A DNA stretch of 64,000 bases, from NCBI GenBank assembly GCA_003339415.1, contig PDHQ01000184.1, positions 1 to 64,000 of the forward strand. The letters run 5' to 3'. Every line of letters begins with the position of its first letter. Position 1 is the first letter of the stretch. A model generated the notes under the pieces. It was not told where the DNA came from, made no database searches, and saw only the letters and a list, made by a program, of their open reading frames with translations. Source of the stretch: Ophiocordyceps camponoti-saundersi (nom. inval.). Taxonomy: Eukaryota > Ascomycota > Sordariomycetes > Hypocreales > Ophiocordycipitaceae. Shown here piece after piece: positions 46,531-61,443 of this stretch. Both the position numbers and the translations under genes were made by a program.

Positions 46531-49500
46531 TTTATTTAATAAAGAAAGCTATAATATTATTATTATATAAGAATTTTAGCTTAATATATATAATTACTTT
46601 CTACTTTTAAAATTTATTTTTTATTACTTTATTTAAAGCGAAAATAAAGCTTTCCTTTATATATATAAATAATAAAAATTTAATAATTAAAACTTTATTA
46701 TAAAGCCTAACCTTATTAAAATATCTTTTTATAATAAAACCTAAATACTTATTATTTACTCCTTATTACTTAAAATATATATTAAACTTTTTTTATACTT
46801 ATTACCTCCTCCTCCTTTTTTATACTTTACCTCCGCCTCCGCTTTACTAATTATTCTTAGTAATTTAAACGCTTATTACCTTTTTTAAAACCTTTATAAA
46901 TATACTTTCCTTTACTTCGTAAAGCTTCTTTTTACTTTTTATTAACTTTACTTTAAATTTCTTACCTTTTTTTATAAAATTACTTAAAAAGTATATAAGT
47001 AAAAAATTAATATTATTAACTTAATTTAAAATATATTTATATATATCCTTATATATTTTAGCTTAGATTTTAATTTCTTTAGCTTTAATTATATTTTTTA
47101 ATTTATATTTTTTATTATTTTTTCTTTCTTAAACTTTACTTTAATATTATAATAAAAATATTTTAATTTTAGTATTTTATATATAAAAATAAAAAACCGC
47201 CTTTTACTTTTTATTATTTAAATAAAGTTTATAATAAATATTAAAAAGTTAAGAATATAATTATATAAATAATTAAATATTATAACTAACTTAATATTTT
47301 TAAAATTACCTTACTAATATAATTTTTATTTATACTTATAATAAATTTTAAAAATTATTTTTATAATTTTAAATATAAGATATATTAAATAATATTAATA
47401 AGTATAGCTAAACTTTAATTATTAATAAGTATATTAAAATATTATAAAATAATAAAAAAATTTTATTAGTAAAATAAAAAAAATAATTAAAAGCGATTTT
47501 TTACTTTTATAAATAATAACTTTTATATTATATAATTTATAGCTTAGTAAGTAAAACTTTATAGCTAAGTTTCTCTAAAGCTTATATATACTTCTTTTTT
47601 TAATAAAATATAAACTTTACTTTCTAATTCTTTTTTTCCGAAAAGTTAAAGCTTTTAGCTTATAAGTTTTTTCCCTATTTTATAGAAAATATTTTATACT
47701 TTTTTATTTTTTACTTTTTCCCCCTAATAAATATTCCTTTTTAAGTTACTAAAAATAAAATCTACTCCGCCCTTTTTAGTATTATATTATAAAAATCTAC
47801 TAAGCTTAAGAATACCCTTATTAGCTTCCTAAAAAGTTATAAATAACCTCTTATAATAGTTTTAATTAAGCTTTTTTAAGGATATATTACTTATAAGTAT
47901 TTCCTTACTTAATATTAAACTTTTAATATTATAATTTTTTAAAAAGCGGGTAAAAGCTTAAAAGTTTATTAAACTTTAAATAGCTATTATCTTATCTCCC
48001 TCCTTAATATTATAAATAAAATCTTTAAAAGTATAATTATAAAGAAAATATTATATATAGCGGAGTTTATAAAAATCTTATTATAAAGTTAAATAAGGAA
48101 CTAGCTTAATAAGTTTATTAATAATATTTTACTTTTTTTAATAAAATTTATTTATATTATTTAAAGCTTTTAAAGCTCCGCTTTCTTTTTAATACTTAAT
48201 ATAATAAGCGCTTTTAATTATATCTTATACTCTAAGCTAATAAAAATCCTTAACTTTTTTAGCTTTTTTAAATAAATTATAGCTTTCCTTTACTTTTACT
48301 TTTTAAACTATACCTCTTACTTAAAAATTAATAGTAAACTATTAAACCTTTTCTTTATTTTTATTAAAATCACTTAAAGCTCCCTGCTCTCTTTAATATT
48401 ATTTATCTTATATATATTATTATTTATAAGCGCTTAAAATAAGTAACTAATATACTTACTTTTAAGTTTACTAATAATATTAATATCCTTAATATAAAGC
48501 GTACCTTTACTTAAGTCCGCTATTACTTTAAATAAGCTTAAAGTATTTACTATAATTAGGTAATAGAGTATAAAATAACTTTTTAGCTATTTAAAAATAA
48601 GCTTTTTTACTTTATAAAAGCTTACTTTATTAATATAATATTACTAATCCTTAATAAGAATAATATTTAATTAATATAAAAGGTATATATATTTAAAGTT
48701 TAGATTTATTATAAACTTTAATAAAAGCTTTACTTTTATTACTTTTTAAAAAAGCTTAATTACTAATAGCTAGCTTTAATTAAGCTTATATTATTTATCT
48801 AAGGCCTTTTATTTTTTTAAGTAAGGGAAATTTATACTAAAGTTATTAAGTTTATAATTACTTTTAGCGTTATAATTTACTCCGCTTTAACTTTACTTAG
48901 TAAGGAACCTAAAAGCTTTATTTTCTAATAGCTAGCTATAACTTAGTTTAAATACCTTTATATTATCTTTAAAGTATACTAAGCTATTTTTTCCTATTAT
49001 ATTAAGTCCGAAACCTTTATCCCTTTTATTAATATTTACTTATCTTATTATATAACTTATAGCTACTAACTCTTTTTTATTAAAAAGCTTATAGCTTATA
49101 TTTACTCCTTTTTTAAGAGAATTACTATATATCTCTACTAATAATTTAAAGGTTAGCTTTAATTTATTTATATTCTTTTTAAATCTCTCTAATTTTCTTT
49201 TATTACTTAAGTATAGATTTTAAATATCTCCTCTTAGTTTTTTAAAACTCTAAAAGCTTAACTTTATAAAAAATAATAGCTTTATTAAAACTTTAAAAAA
49301 GAAAAGCTTTAAAAGTATAGCTAGTTTTTTAAATACCTTATTAATAAATTACCTTAACTAAAACTTAATATCGCTTTATAAATTTATTAAAGCTTTTTAA
49401 AGTTTTTTAATAATTCTTTAATTTAGCTATATAAGAATAAAATTAGCCTTAATAAGTTTCTTTATACTTATAATATTCTTTTAATTATAACTTTTTATTA

Positions 49501-50555
49501 CCCTTATAATAATAAAGAAGATAAGATAGTAGCTTACTTTACTTTATATTATAAATTAACTACTTATAAAAAAACGCTTTTATTTATATTTCTTATAAGT
49601 TTAATTTAAAATTATAAAAACTTTAATAAAGCTTTTAATTATAAAGCTATTATTAAGTTTCTTACCTTATAGTTTATTTACTTATAACGCCTCCGCTAAT
49701 TTAACTTTTTTATATTATTTTATAATATTTATATATATAAAAATATTTAAATATAAAGTTTTAATATAAGGGATAATCTTTAGTATTTTCGCTATATAAT
49801 TATTATTATTTATTTACCTTATACCTTATTTTTAACTCTATTCCTCGCTTTACTTAGCTTTTGCTTATTTTACTTTTTTACTCTTTTTCTCGCCTTACTT
49901 TTTACCTTATCTTTTACACTTAATAATACCTTTAATTCTTATAAGCTTATCTTTTAAGCTATTATTATTACTCTTTATTATACGCTTTAATACCGCTAAT
50001 ATAGACTTTATAAAAGAAAATTTTAATATTTAAATAAGGTCTAGCTTAAGCTTTAGCTTTTTTTTTACTATTTTCTTTACTTTTATCTCTCCTGCTATTT
50101 TTTTATCTTTCTTTATATTACTTACCTTCTTTACTCCGCTTACCCCCTTAACTTTATTCGCCCCCTTTTTATCTTTTTTAATTATTAGCTATTTTAATTT
50201 ACTTTCTAATATTAATATAATAAGAATAAGTATTTAAGCTATTATTTTATTTTCTATATTAAGCTTTATTTTTAGCTTTAGTTTCTGCTTAAGCGGATTT
50301 AACTTAAAAATATATTAAAGCTTAAAAATACTTTTAAAAATATATTTAAATTAGTTAATTTTAATATAATCCGCTATTTTTTAATTAATATTATTTTATA
50401 TTTAGTTAATATTATATATTATATTATATATAAAAAATTAAAAGTTTTATATTTTTAAGTATATTTTTAAATAAAACTTTTATAAAAACTTTATAATAAG
50501 ATTTTTCTAAATAATAATAATAATAATAATTATTATTATTATTATAAATACTAAT
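46531..50555 (-). pseudogene. X1 body distal to X2
   Basis: The continuation of X1 after X2, matching X2 from about 41040 to 45060. It is more mutated than X2; only patches such as 50140-50170 and 46840-46870 keep C-rich codons. It ends in a TAATAATAATTATTATTAT tract that in X2 is a short interrupted tract. Confidence 0.65.
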
Positions 50556-50845
50556 TAACTAATATTTATATACTAATATGCCTTATATAGCTTAAAACTA
50601 TCTTATATATATTCTAAAAGAGGGAAAAACTAAAAAGCTTAAAGTAAAACCCTTTCTTTAAGCGTTATTTTAGCTTTAAGTTAAACCTTACCTATACCTA
50701 GTATTTTTTATATCTAATAGTTTAGGTATCTACTAGTAATTTAAAAGCTAATATTTCTCCTAAAATAAACTTTATAATAATAAAAATACGCGTAAACTAA
50801 GTTTAATATAAAGTTTATATAGCTTACTTTAACTTTTTATTTATT
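50556..50845 (+). mobile_element. Family D copy D9, left 280 bp, cut by X3
   Basis: Tail-end sequence of D (ATTTATATACTAATATGCC, then the module in reverse near 50622-50650) up to the D position TTATATAGCTTACTT, where X3 begins. The rest of D9 is not in the window and is expected beyond X3 on the right. Confidence 0.7.
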
Positions 50846-51521
50846 AAATATATAACTTTAGATAATCGGGGTCCTTATTTATACTTAACGCTATAATATT
50901 ATAAGAATTTAGTGCTTTCTGCCTTTTAAAGTTTATCTCTACTAAAAAAATAACTTTAAATATAAGGTTATAAAGTAGTCCGCCTCCTAGTTTACTATTA
51001 ATATTAATAATACTTAATAGCGGGACTTAGAGGCTTAACTAGTTCCGATAATACTTATATATAAGTAAAAGTTAATTTAATACCGCTACTAACTCTAATA
51101 ACTTATTTATCGATATTTTTTAAACCTTAATAAATCTTATCTTAAAATCTATATATAAAAAACTTACTAAGGTAATTTTTATATAAGATTTTCGCCTTAT
51201 ATAAAGTATCCTTAATATAGCGTTTACTAAGCTTTAATAGCGCTAATAAGCTTTTAAAAACTTATTTAGCTTTCCTATTATTATCTCTTATATTATTTAA
51301 AAATTAGTTAAGGCTGCCTTTTATAAAATAATAAGTAAGGAGTTAGACTTTACTCTTAGAGCTTTAACTTAAGCTAGCGTAATTATAAACTCCGCTCTAA
51401 ACTCCGCCCCCCTTATAGTACTTTTTATATAGCTAATTTTAGCGAAAATAGAAAAAAAGGTACTTATATTAGTAAAAGATATTCTAATAGTTAATAAAGT
51501 TCTAGCGCTTATTTCCTAAAA

Positions 51522-51590
51522 AGTTATCTAAAAAGTTATCTAAAAAGTTATCTAAAAAGTTATCTAAAAAGTTATCTAAAAAGTTAATAA
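51522..51590. repeat. 12-bp tandem repeat in X3
   Basis: About five units of AAAAAGTTATCT in tandem, ending in AAAAAGTTAATAAAGC. X2 and X1 have a single unit at the matching place, so the array expanded in X3 by multiples of 12 bp. Confidence 0.85.
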
Positions 51591-54500
51591 AGCTATAAGC
51601 TATTTTATAATAATTACCGCGCGCTAATTTCCTAGCGGTAATCTTATTATTATTTTTAACTTTAAATATAAAGATTTTATTTTTAAAGATAAATAAGTAG
51701 CTTAAGCTTTTAAAGCGGAGGCTAAGTATATATACTAAACTTATATTATTATTACTAAGGGTATTCGGACCTTAGTAGCTAACTACGATTATAACGCGCT
51801 ATTTAATATTATTAAGGAGGTAAATAAAGTTAATATAGTCTAATTAAAGGCGCTTTAACCTTAGTATACTACTAATAAAAAAACCTTATAAACTTATCTT
51901 ATTATAAGCTTTAGTAAGATAAAGGATATAAATAAGCTTTACTTAAATAAAATAATTATAAATATAAAAATAATTTATTATAAATTTTATAAAAACTTTA
52001 TATACTTTAAGTAATATTATAAATATTTTTAATTTAAGTATATTACTAAGTATTATTAGGAGCCCCCTTATTATAAATATTATATAGCTATTTTATATAA
52101 TAGTAAAGAAAAAAATTACTTTATATAAAAGGGAGAAAGACCCCGCTATTATATTTTATATAAAAGTATATACTTTATATAGTTAAAAGATTACCCGGAG
52201 TTTTAGAAATAATAAAGCTATACTAAGTTTAGCTTCCTTAATAAACCTTACCTTTTCTAATTATTATAAGCTACTTAACTTTTAGCCTCTACTTAATAAT
52301 AACTTTATAAAGATAGTAAAAGCTTTATTATAATTTCTTTAAAAAAGTAAGTATATTATAAATCCCTTAAAAATACGCCTTAGCGATCCTTTTATAATAT
52401 ATTACTTACTTAAGTCTCCTTAAAAAGCTCCTAACTTAGTAATACCTATAAAGGCTATAAGCTATATAATAAACTTTATAACTTATAACTAGCCTTATAA
52501 TTCTAAGTAGAGTTTATATTAATAAACCTTATATAATTAAAATAATTATAAATAACTATTCCTAATATTTAATTTTTATAAAAATTATAACCTTATTATA
52601 AAATATTTAAAAAATTAACTATTTTATTTAGCTTACTTTATTTAATAAGGAGAGTTATAATATTATTATTATATAAGAATTTTAGCCTAATATATATAAT
52701 CGCTTTTTATTTCCTAAACTTACTTTTTATTATTTTATTTAAAATAAAAATAAGGCTTTTTTTATATATATAAATAATATAAAGTTAATAATTAAAACCT
52801 TATTATAAGGCTTAATTTTACTAGAGTTTCTTTTTATAATAAGCTTTAAGTACTTATTATTTACTCCTTACTATTTAAAATATATACTAAACTTTTTTTA
52901 CGCTTATTACCTCCTTCTCCCTCCTTATATTCCGCCTCCGCCTCCGCTCCGCTAATTATCCTTAGTAACTTTAATACTTATTACCCCTTTTAAAACCTTA
53001 ATAAATATACCTCCCTTTATTTTACGGAGCTTCTCTCCGCTTTTTACTAACTTTACCTTAAATTTCTTACCCTTTTTTATAAGATTATTTAGGAGGTATA
53101 TAAGTAAAGGGCTAATATTATTAACTTAATTTAAAATATATTTAATTATTTCTTTATATACCTTAGCCTAAACCTTAATTTCCTTAGCTTTAATTATATT
53201 TTTTAATTTATATTATTTATTACCTTTTCTTTTTTAAACTTTACTTTAATATTATATTAGAAATATTTTAATTTTAATATTTTATAAATAAAAATAAAAA
53301 ACCGCTTTTTATTTTCTATTATTTAAGCAGAGTTTATAATAAATATTAAAAAGTTAATAATATAGCTATATAATTAATTAAATATTATATCTAATTTAAT
53401 AATTTTAAAATTATCTTAATAATATAATTCTAATTTATATTTATAATAAACTTTAAAAGTTATTTTTATAATCTTAAATATAAAATATATTAAGTAGTAT
53501 TAATAAATATAGCTAAACTTTAATTATTAATAAGTATATTAAAACGCTATAATATAATAAAAATTATTTATTAAGAAAATAAAAAAAGATAACTAAAAGT
53601 AATTTCCTACTTTTATAAGCGGTAACTTTAATATTATATAGTTTATAGCTTAGTAAATAAGACTTTATAGCTAGGCTTCTCCGAAGCTTATATATACTCC
53701 TCCTTTTTAATAAAATATAAACTTTACTTTTTAATTATTTTTTTTAAAAAATTAAAGCTCCTAGCTTATAAGTTTTTTCCTTATTTTTTAGAAAATATTT
53801 TATATTTTCCTATCTCTAACCTTTTCCCCTTAATAAATATTCCCTTTTAAGTTATTAAAAATAAAATTTAATTTATTATTTTTAATATTATATTATAGAA
53901 ATCTACTAAGCTTAATAATATCCTTATTAGCTTTCTAAAAAGTTATAAATAACCCCTTATAATAATCTTAACTAAGCTTTTTTAGGAATATCTTATTTAT
54001 AGATATTTCCTTACTTAATATTAAACTTTTAATATTATAATTCTCCGGAAAGCGGGAAAAAGCTTAGAGGTTTATTAGACTCTAAGTAGCTATTACCTTA
54101 TCTCCCTTTTTAATTTTATAAGTAAGATTTTTAAAATTATAATAGCGAAGAAAATATCCCGCGTAGCGGAGTCCGCGGGAATCCTATTATAAAGTTAGAT
54201 AAGTAACTAGCTTAACTAGTTTACTAATAGCGTTTTATTTCTTTTAATAAAGTTTATCTATATTACTTAAAGCTTTTAAAGCTTTACCTCTTTTTTAATA
54301 TTAAATATAATAAGTATTTTTAATTATATCTTATACTTTAAGCTAATAAAAATTCTTAATTTTCTTAGCTTTCTTAGATAAATTATAACTTTTTTTTACT
54401 TTTACCTTTTTAATTATACCTCTTATTTAAAAGTTAATAGTAAATTATTAAACCTTTTTTTTATTTTTACTAAAGTCCCTTAAAGCTCCTTACTTTTTTT

Positions 54501-55692
54501 AATACTTTTTATCTTATATATTTTATTTTTTTATAATTACTTAGAATAAGTAATTAATATATTTATTATTAAATTTATAAATAATATTAATATTCTTAAT
54601 ATTAGTTATATTTTTACTTAAATTTATTATTAGCTTAAATAAGCTTAAAATATTTATTATAATTAAGTAATAAAGTATTATTATTATTATTATTATAGTA
54701 CTCTAAAGGCTATAGAAGTAGCTGCTAGAACCTTAGTAGTAAGTTAAGTAGGAAAAACCCTCTTAAAAGAGGTAAAACCCCCCGCTATATAGTAGGACCG
54801 TATCTAGCTTAGGGCCGGGCTAGGCGCTTTACGCGTATAAAGAAAGTAACCGTCGGTTACGGTAATACTATATAACGTAAGGAAAAATAAGGAAAGATAG
54901 ATAAGATAAGGAAAAGATAATAATAGCGGCGGTACGTATTACCTATATATACCGGTATATACCTCCCTAGCCTTTAGGTATATATTATTTAACCCTTAGG
55001 TATATAGCTACGTACCTCCTTTATATATAATATATACTTAAGTACGTATTTTTTTTTTAAGCTTTCCTAATCGGGAAGCTTTTTTAATTAGAAAGTTAGT
55101 CTTTATAAATTAGTAACTTAAGGCTTAAGGGTATATAAAGGAGGGGGGGGTCGCTCCTACTAATATAAGCGGGCTATTATTATCTTATTATTTTTTTAGT
55201 AATTTTAACTATATAAGTAATCTTTAGCGCGCGTAACTAGTTTATAGCTAACCTATACTAGAGTAGAATATTTACTAAACTTAACTTTCCTTAAGCAGTA
55301 TCTTATATAAGGTATATTAATACGCTTATTAGCTTTAGAGACCTTTATTAAGTATAAAGAAATAAGTACTTAGCCTTAATATATATTTATATTTACTAAT
55401 AATTAGGGTATATTATCTAAGCGCGGCCTATATTAAATATATAAATAATTATACTAAGTATTAGCTAATTAATAATCCCGCTATAGCTAAAGCTATCCGC
55501 GTTATAATTAAAGTTACTTACTAGCTAAGCTTTAATTATAACGCTTAAATAGTAAATAATATTAAAATTATATTAAGTTTATAGTAAATTTTATACTAAT
55601 AAGTATAGTAGAAAAATATAATTTAGCGTATTAAAAAGATATATATTATTACGCGTTATAATAATACTTACGCTAATTAAGTTATATAGGCG

Positions 55693-56372
55693 GCCGCTAG
55701 CTATATACTATTTTAAAGCTTATAACCTCCCGCTATTAGAAAAGACTTTATTATTAATATAACTAAGAGTTTAACTAGCGCTAATTAACTTATTACTATT
55801 ATATTAGCTTAAATATAAAAATAGCGTATTTTCTATACGTAAATAATTAACTTTTTTAAATAATTAACTAAGAAGCTACGCTATATCCGCTATACCGCTA
55901 AGAATAAAGCGCGCTTATAAGGGAGCTTATCTCCTACTAATTATCCTCCTATCTTTTATACTCCGCCTCCTATTATTAATTCCGCTTCCGCTTTAATACT
56001 TATTAAGTTTAAGTTTAAGTTAAAGGCTAATAAGCTTAGTAAGCTTAAGACTATTTTTACCCTAAGCGTTAAGGTTACCTTTACCGCTAGGAAAGATATT
56101 ATTAGCGCTTATACCGTAACCGCGCCGCTTTCTTATAAGGAGATCTCTAATTTTATTTAAGATAGTTTAATTAATAATATATTTAGTAATAAAAACTTTA
56201 TAATATTAGTTAGTAATTATATTATATTTAGTAAGGAGAAGGAGCTAATAATAAAAAAGAAATAAGTAGCTTTAATTTATATTTATAATTATAGTTAAAA
56301 TTAAAGCTATAGCTAAGGCCGCGGCTATAATAAGCGTAGTTAGTTTTATATTTCGCGTAGTTAAATTAATAC
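55693..56372 (+). pseudogene. Family A Gag-like ORF remnant in A2
   Basis: The counterpart of 8911-9590 and of the minus strand of A3. Same order of helical, Pro/Ser/Lys-rich and charged parts, with more Lys and Tyr from RIP. Stops are TAA/TAG. Confidence 0.55.
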
Positions 56373-56569
56373 CTTATATATAATTAAAATAGTTTAGCTT
56401 TAAAGCTAGGTAAGTAGCTAGTAAGATAAATAATAAAATTATTATTATAAAGCGGCCTTTATATATTTATTATAAGGCTAAAGGCCTTATCTCCCTTATC
56501 TATTTTGCTTTTATAAAGTAATATTATAAGGTTAAATTAGCGTAATTATTTAAGCGAAAAAAACTAATA

Positions 56570-58640
56570 TATAAGTTTAGCTATAAATTAAGAGTTATTA
56601 AGCGCTTTAATAAGGTTACGCTAGTCTTATATCGGTCGCTTATTAATATTAAAAAGTAGCTTATTTTTATAAGTAAAGGTATAGTTAAGAAAAATATATA
56701 ATATAATCTTATCGCCCCTATTATAAGGGTAGCGTCTCGAAACTACCCTGGGGACCTTACGAGCTTAGAGAAAGGAATTAAGCTTAATATATCTAATCCG
56801 AAGTTATATAAGTATTATACTAATAAACTTAGGAAGTTTTTTATAAATACGTAAAGTAGTCCTAGCTTTAAGCTATAGCGGTTTATTAATAAGGTAGCTA
56901 TAAGATTACCTATATTTCTTAAGCTTACCTTTTTAGGAATATTATTAAAGGAGCTACTTTTCTTAAAATCTAATATTAAAATTATATTATATATATCTAG
57001 CCTCTAGTTCGGGTCCGGTTTATATCTTATAGAATTCCTCTAAGTCTTATAATACTTAATATTACTATTAATAGGGGCGCCTCCTATACTTATATTTAAC
57101 TTACTTAGTAGCTTTCTTTACCGTAGTACGGATAAGGTTTACTATATTTATATATTAAAAGCGTTAGTAAATATAAGCTATCCGGTAAGTAAAATATAAG
57201 TTAACGGGGATAATAAAAGCTTTTATTTTAATATAATAAAGAGGGGTAGCCTTATAAGCTCTAGTAATAATTTTTAGGTATTTAGACTATTCCGTAGCTA
57301 GCGCTTTTAAAATAAAGCTATATAGTTTCCCCCTTAATTACGTAAGCGGGGCGAATTAGGATATACCGAATATAATCGCTAATCTAATAGCTTTAATATA
57401 AACCTCCTTTATTTTTAATAAGGTATAACCTTACGTTAATATAATAATTTTAGTAAAAGCTAAGTATTAGCGCTTAAGTTTAATAATAAGTTTTAAAAAG
57501 TAAGATTTTTATTAAAGTTTATAATATAGCTAAACCCTTAAAAATCTTACTTTTTATATAAGCTAAACTATCTTTATATTAAGCTAAAGCTAAGTTATAT
57601 CTATTTTCCTAGCTTTTATAAAATATATTAACTTACTTTTAGCTAGCTAAAAAGTTATTTTATATTTAAGAGCTTATTATTCGTAAATTCGCTATACTTA
57701 CTTAAGTTAGAAAAGTACTTAAGCCTTATCGCGTCCGATATTAAGTATATTAGTATTATTAGCAAAGCTTACCGTAAATAATCTAGTTATTAAGTTTAAA
57801 TATTAATATAATAATAATATATATAATAAGAAAAGGATTAATAATATAAGAGACTTTTAGGGGACCTTTTACTAAATTAGGAAAATATTACTAAGCTTAT
57901 AGTTTAAACTTAAATTATAAGGTTTTAGTAATAAGATAAGAATAAATAAACGCTATAACTTATTCGGGAAAGCTTAAGTAGTTAAGAATAATTATTAGCT
58001 TATTATAAGAAATATAATTAAAAGCTCCGGTAAGGTTTAATAAGAGGAGTAAAGCGGTGCCGCCTTAGTTTTAGATAATCTTAATAGTTTTAGTAAATAT
58101 AAAGATTATAATATTAGTAAAGTATTATAGCTTATTACCTATTTAGCTATTTAAGAAGATATTAGCCGCTTTTACTATAAATATTATTTTCCTAGTAATA
58201 ATTATTTTTAAAATTTTCCTTATTATATTAAAAAGCGAAATCGGCCTATACTTACTTAAGGTATACTATATAGCTAATAGTTTACTTACCTTATAGATAA
58301 TTATAATATTAAAAGCTTTAAATCGTAATAGGAAGTAGCTATTATTAATATAGCTTTAAAAGATTTTTTAAAAAACTTAGATAAGGGGGAGTTTATATTT
58401 TTTTAGGAACCTAACTAAGATCCTATTAAGGCTAGCGGACTTCTATAAGGCGATTAAGAAAAAAGTAAAGTAAATATTATCGGTAATAATTAAATATTTA
58501 ATATAGAAAAAAGGGAAAAGTTTATTTAAAATAAAAGGAGGGGCTAAGGCGGTAAGAGTAGGGAAAAATTACTAGCTAAGTAAAATTACTTTATTTAAGA
58601 AAGTAGATATTAAGTTTAAGTTAGGGCTTTTCTATAGCGT
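56570..58640 (+). pseudogene. Family A second ORF remnant in A2
   Basis: The counterpart of 9788-11854. Shared stretches such as NYFQNFPYYIKKRNRPILTQ, ALKDFLKNLDKGEF and LLQGDQEK survive, and many differences from A1 are conservative. One net 1-nt indel exists between the copies. It continues less clearly to about 61040, where both copies end in a Leu/Asn-rich frame. Not identified. Confidence 0.5.
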
Positions 58641-61343
58641 TAATATATATATAAGCTTTAATAAAGCTTAGCTCTAAAGCTAAGCTTAATATTTTATTAT
58701 TTAAAATATTACTAAGTTTATTAAGATATTATTAAGGAAATTACGCTAGGCGCTATAATAAGCTACGCTAATTACGGATTTTTACGCTTTTATTACTTCT
58801 TAATAATCTTATTAATAAAAGTTAGTAAAGTTAGCTTTTTAATATTTTCGGGCCCGCTTAGCGGCCGTTATAATAGCCGCTATTACCTAATTTTACTAAT
58901 TTTATATTATAAAGTATATATAGATACGTAATAGTATTATAATCTTTATTATTATTTCTAGCTATTTATATAATAAAGTAACTACTCTTTTTAAGTTTTC
59001 GGGTATAGAGGTATAATATAGTTTAAGCTTAAGTTAGTTCCGTACCTTAGCTATAAGTATATCTAAGTAAAAAAAGCGCTAAATCTTAGTTAATATAATA
59101 TTAAGGCGGAGGTTAATATTTATATAAATAACTTACGGAATATAATCGGAGCCGATAAAGTTAAGATTATTTCCTTAGTATATTACGCGGTAATCTAGCG
59201 TAGCTTAAGCTAGGTTAATAATACTAGTTCGTTTATTATATATTTCCTAAGTAACTTCGCTTATAAATATAATAAGTTTAAAATAAAAGCTAGTTATAAG
59301 ATTAAGAAAATTAGCTATTTTAAGGGAGGACTTTTCGTAATAATTTTATAAGGGGTAATAAAAGTTAAAATCGCTATATAAAAAGGTAGCTATAAAGGTT
59401 AAGTTAAGGTAAAGAAAATTACGCTATAAAAAGGGGCTAAACTAGATTATTAATAAAAATAAGTAAATAGATATAATTTATAATAAGGGTATAATATAGA
59501 AAAAGATAGAAGCTATATTAAGTATAATAAAAAATATCTAAAAGGAGAGGTTTAGTTATTTATAAATATAGAAAATTACTTAGTTATTAAAATTTATAAG
59601 TTTATATAATAAGATATTAGGAAGCGGAGAGCGTTTAAATTAATTATATTATAATTTTTATAAATAAATAAGATTATAGCCGATAAGGCTATAAAGCGTA
59701 ATATAAATAAGATAATTACGCTTTTATATATTCTAAAAAAAGGTTTTAATTTTTATTAGGAGTAAGAGAGGTAAAAGTTTACGATTATATTAAGGTAAAG
59801 GAGGGGGCGGAAAAAGGGGCGGAGGAGGGGGCAGAGGAGAGTATAATAAAAAGGGAAAGGGTAAGAGGGGGAGGATAAGTTCCCTAAGCTTTACCGCTAC
59901 CCTATCCGCTATAAGGTCCGGGGGTAGCGCTACTCCCGCCTTAGCCTCTCTTCAGTGCTAGGGCGGGCTTATTATTTATATTAAAATAAAGTATAGCTTA
60001 TAACTATATAGGGGCCGCGCGTAACCGCTTCTAAAACTAAATTTTAATAAAGCTATTATTAGTTTAAAATTAAGTTAGCTAAGAGTAATCTTAAAACTTA
60101 TAAAATCGGTATATATAGTTATTATATATTTAGTTTTAATATATTTTCGTAATAAGGTAGTTTTAAGATTATAAAGCGTAGTTCCCTTTATATAAGATAT
60201 AGTTTTTAATATTAGTTTTAGTAAAAGCTAAATATACGCTCTCCTTTTTTAAGTATATTATAGCTATATATATTTTATAATATAGCTATTTTCGGTAATA
60301 TTTCGCTATATACTTATATTAGTAATATTAGTAGTATTATTAGGGTTATATTACGTTATTATAAATTTCTATATAGGAGATTATTATATTTATAATTAAG
60401 CTATTTTATATAAGTTTATTAGTATTCGTTATATTAGTAATTTTTAGGATAATATAAGTATATATAGCTCCCTTACTATAAGGCTAAAGCGCTAAAACTT
60501 AGGCGATATTAACCTTATTATATTTTTTAATCTATTATAAAAGTATATTTTAGTTATTATAAGCGGCCCTTACTTATACTTCCTTTATTATAATAAAGAA
60601 GGTTTTTTAGCTATAACCCGCCCTTTTATTAAAAATAATAAAGATTTACTTAACTAAGCTTACTTATCTTTTATATTTTAGATAAAATATAACTATTATA
60701 TCTCTATTAGGGAGTTATCTTATAACTAATATAGCCTTATATTTTAAAGCTATATTCGTAGCCTATACGATCTTTTATAAAGTTAGCTATAAGGTATCTA
60801 CGTTAATTATAATATTTTTTATAAATATAGTAATTTCTTTATTAAAGCGATTAAGGATAAGTTTAATTATTATATTACTAATAATAATTATAGAAGCTTA
60901 TAATAGCTAAGTTAAACTAATATTAAAGCTAATAGTTTATAGAAATACTTTTTATATAGCTTAAGTAACTATTTTCTTAATTAACTTAATAATCTTAGGT
61001 AAAAGTTAGGTAATATTCTAATCTAAGGAGGTTACGAATTTTTTATAGAGTTTAGCTTTAAAAGCTACTACGATATTTTAAGTATTAGAGAACGCCGCGG
61101 TAAGTACTACCGCGGCTAATTTATTATAAGCTTCCTTTATATTACTATTATAAAGGTCCTATACTTACTCTACTTCTCCTCCTATTCTAACGCTATTATT
61201 ATATTATCTTTAGCTAGATTAGGGGTACTATAAGGACTATCCTAGTCCCTATATACCCTTATCTATAACTATAGGCGCGTTGCCTGCCCCTTAGGCCCCG
61301 GCTAAAGCCGCCGCGGGCGCTATTAACTCCTTCTCGGTAATAA

Positions 61344-61358
61344 ATATATAGTAAAGAG
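61344..61358 (+). repeat. Left target duplication of the SINE
   Basis: ATATATAGTAAAGAG, repeated exactly at 61953-61967. The uninterrupted A1 copy has a single ATATATAATAAAGAG at about 14332-14348, followed by CGAAAGATTAAG as on the right side here. Confidence 0.92.
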
Positions 61359-61439
61359 CCCTCCTAGCGTAGTAGTTAAGCGTTTAGAGATATTAGTCTC
61401 CTATAAGAGAGGCAGTTAGTTCGAATCCGGCGGAGGGCA
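61358..61439 (+). tRNA. tRNA-like head of the SINE (pseudo-tRNA)
   Basis: An 82-nt cloverleaf-like sequence. The 7-bp acceptor stem GCCCTCC/GGAGGGC is perfect, with A as discriminator base. An A-box-like TAGCGTAGTAGTT (61365-61377) and a B box AGTTCGAATCC (61418-61428) are present, and the T loop is TTCGAAT. A reading with loop CTCCTAT gives anticodon CCT (Arg), but it leaves nine extra bases in the D-arm region and a poorly paired anticodon stem; a long variable arm is an alternative. RIP explains weak pairs in the T stem. Probably a promoter-bearing tRNA relic, not a working tRNA. Confidence 0.65.
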
Positions 61440-61443
61440 CGGG

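Larger units (their letters stand above)
33878..50555 (-). mobile_element. Family X copy X1, host of A3, X5 and X2
   Basis: Segments about 33878-34176, 37661-37937, 38105-39311 and 46519-50555 are consecutive parts of X, joined across A3, X5 and X2 by their target duplications. The strand given is that of the ORFs. The leader and tail end are not reached: X1 stops at a TAATAAT/TTATTAT tract near 50510-50555, where D9 begins, and its remainder may lie beyond the window. It is clearly more mutated than X2, which it contains. Confidence 0.8.

Noticed and set aside
61358..61439. Functional tRNA gene
   Set aside because: It lies exactly at the start of a 594-bp insertion with a 15-bp duplication, has nine extra bases and weak anticodon-stem pairing, so it is better read as a SINE head.
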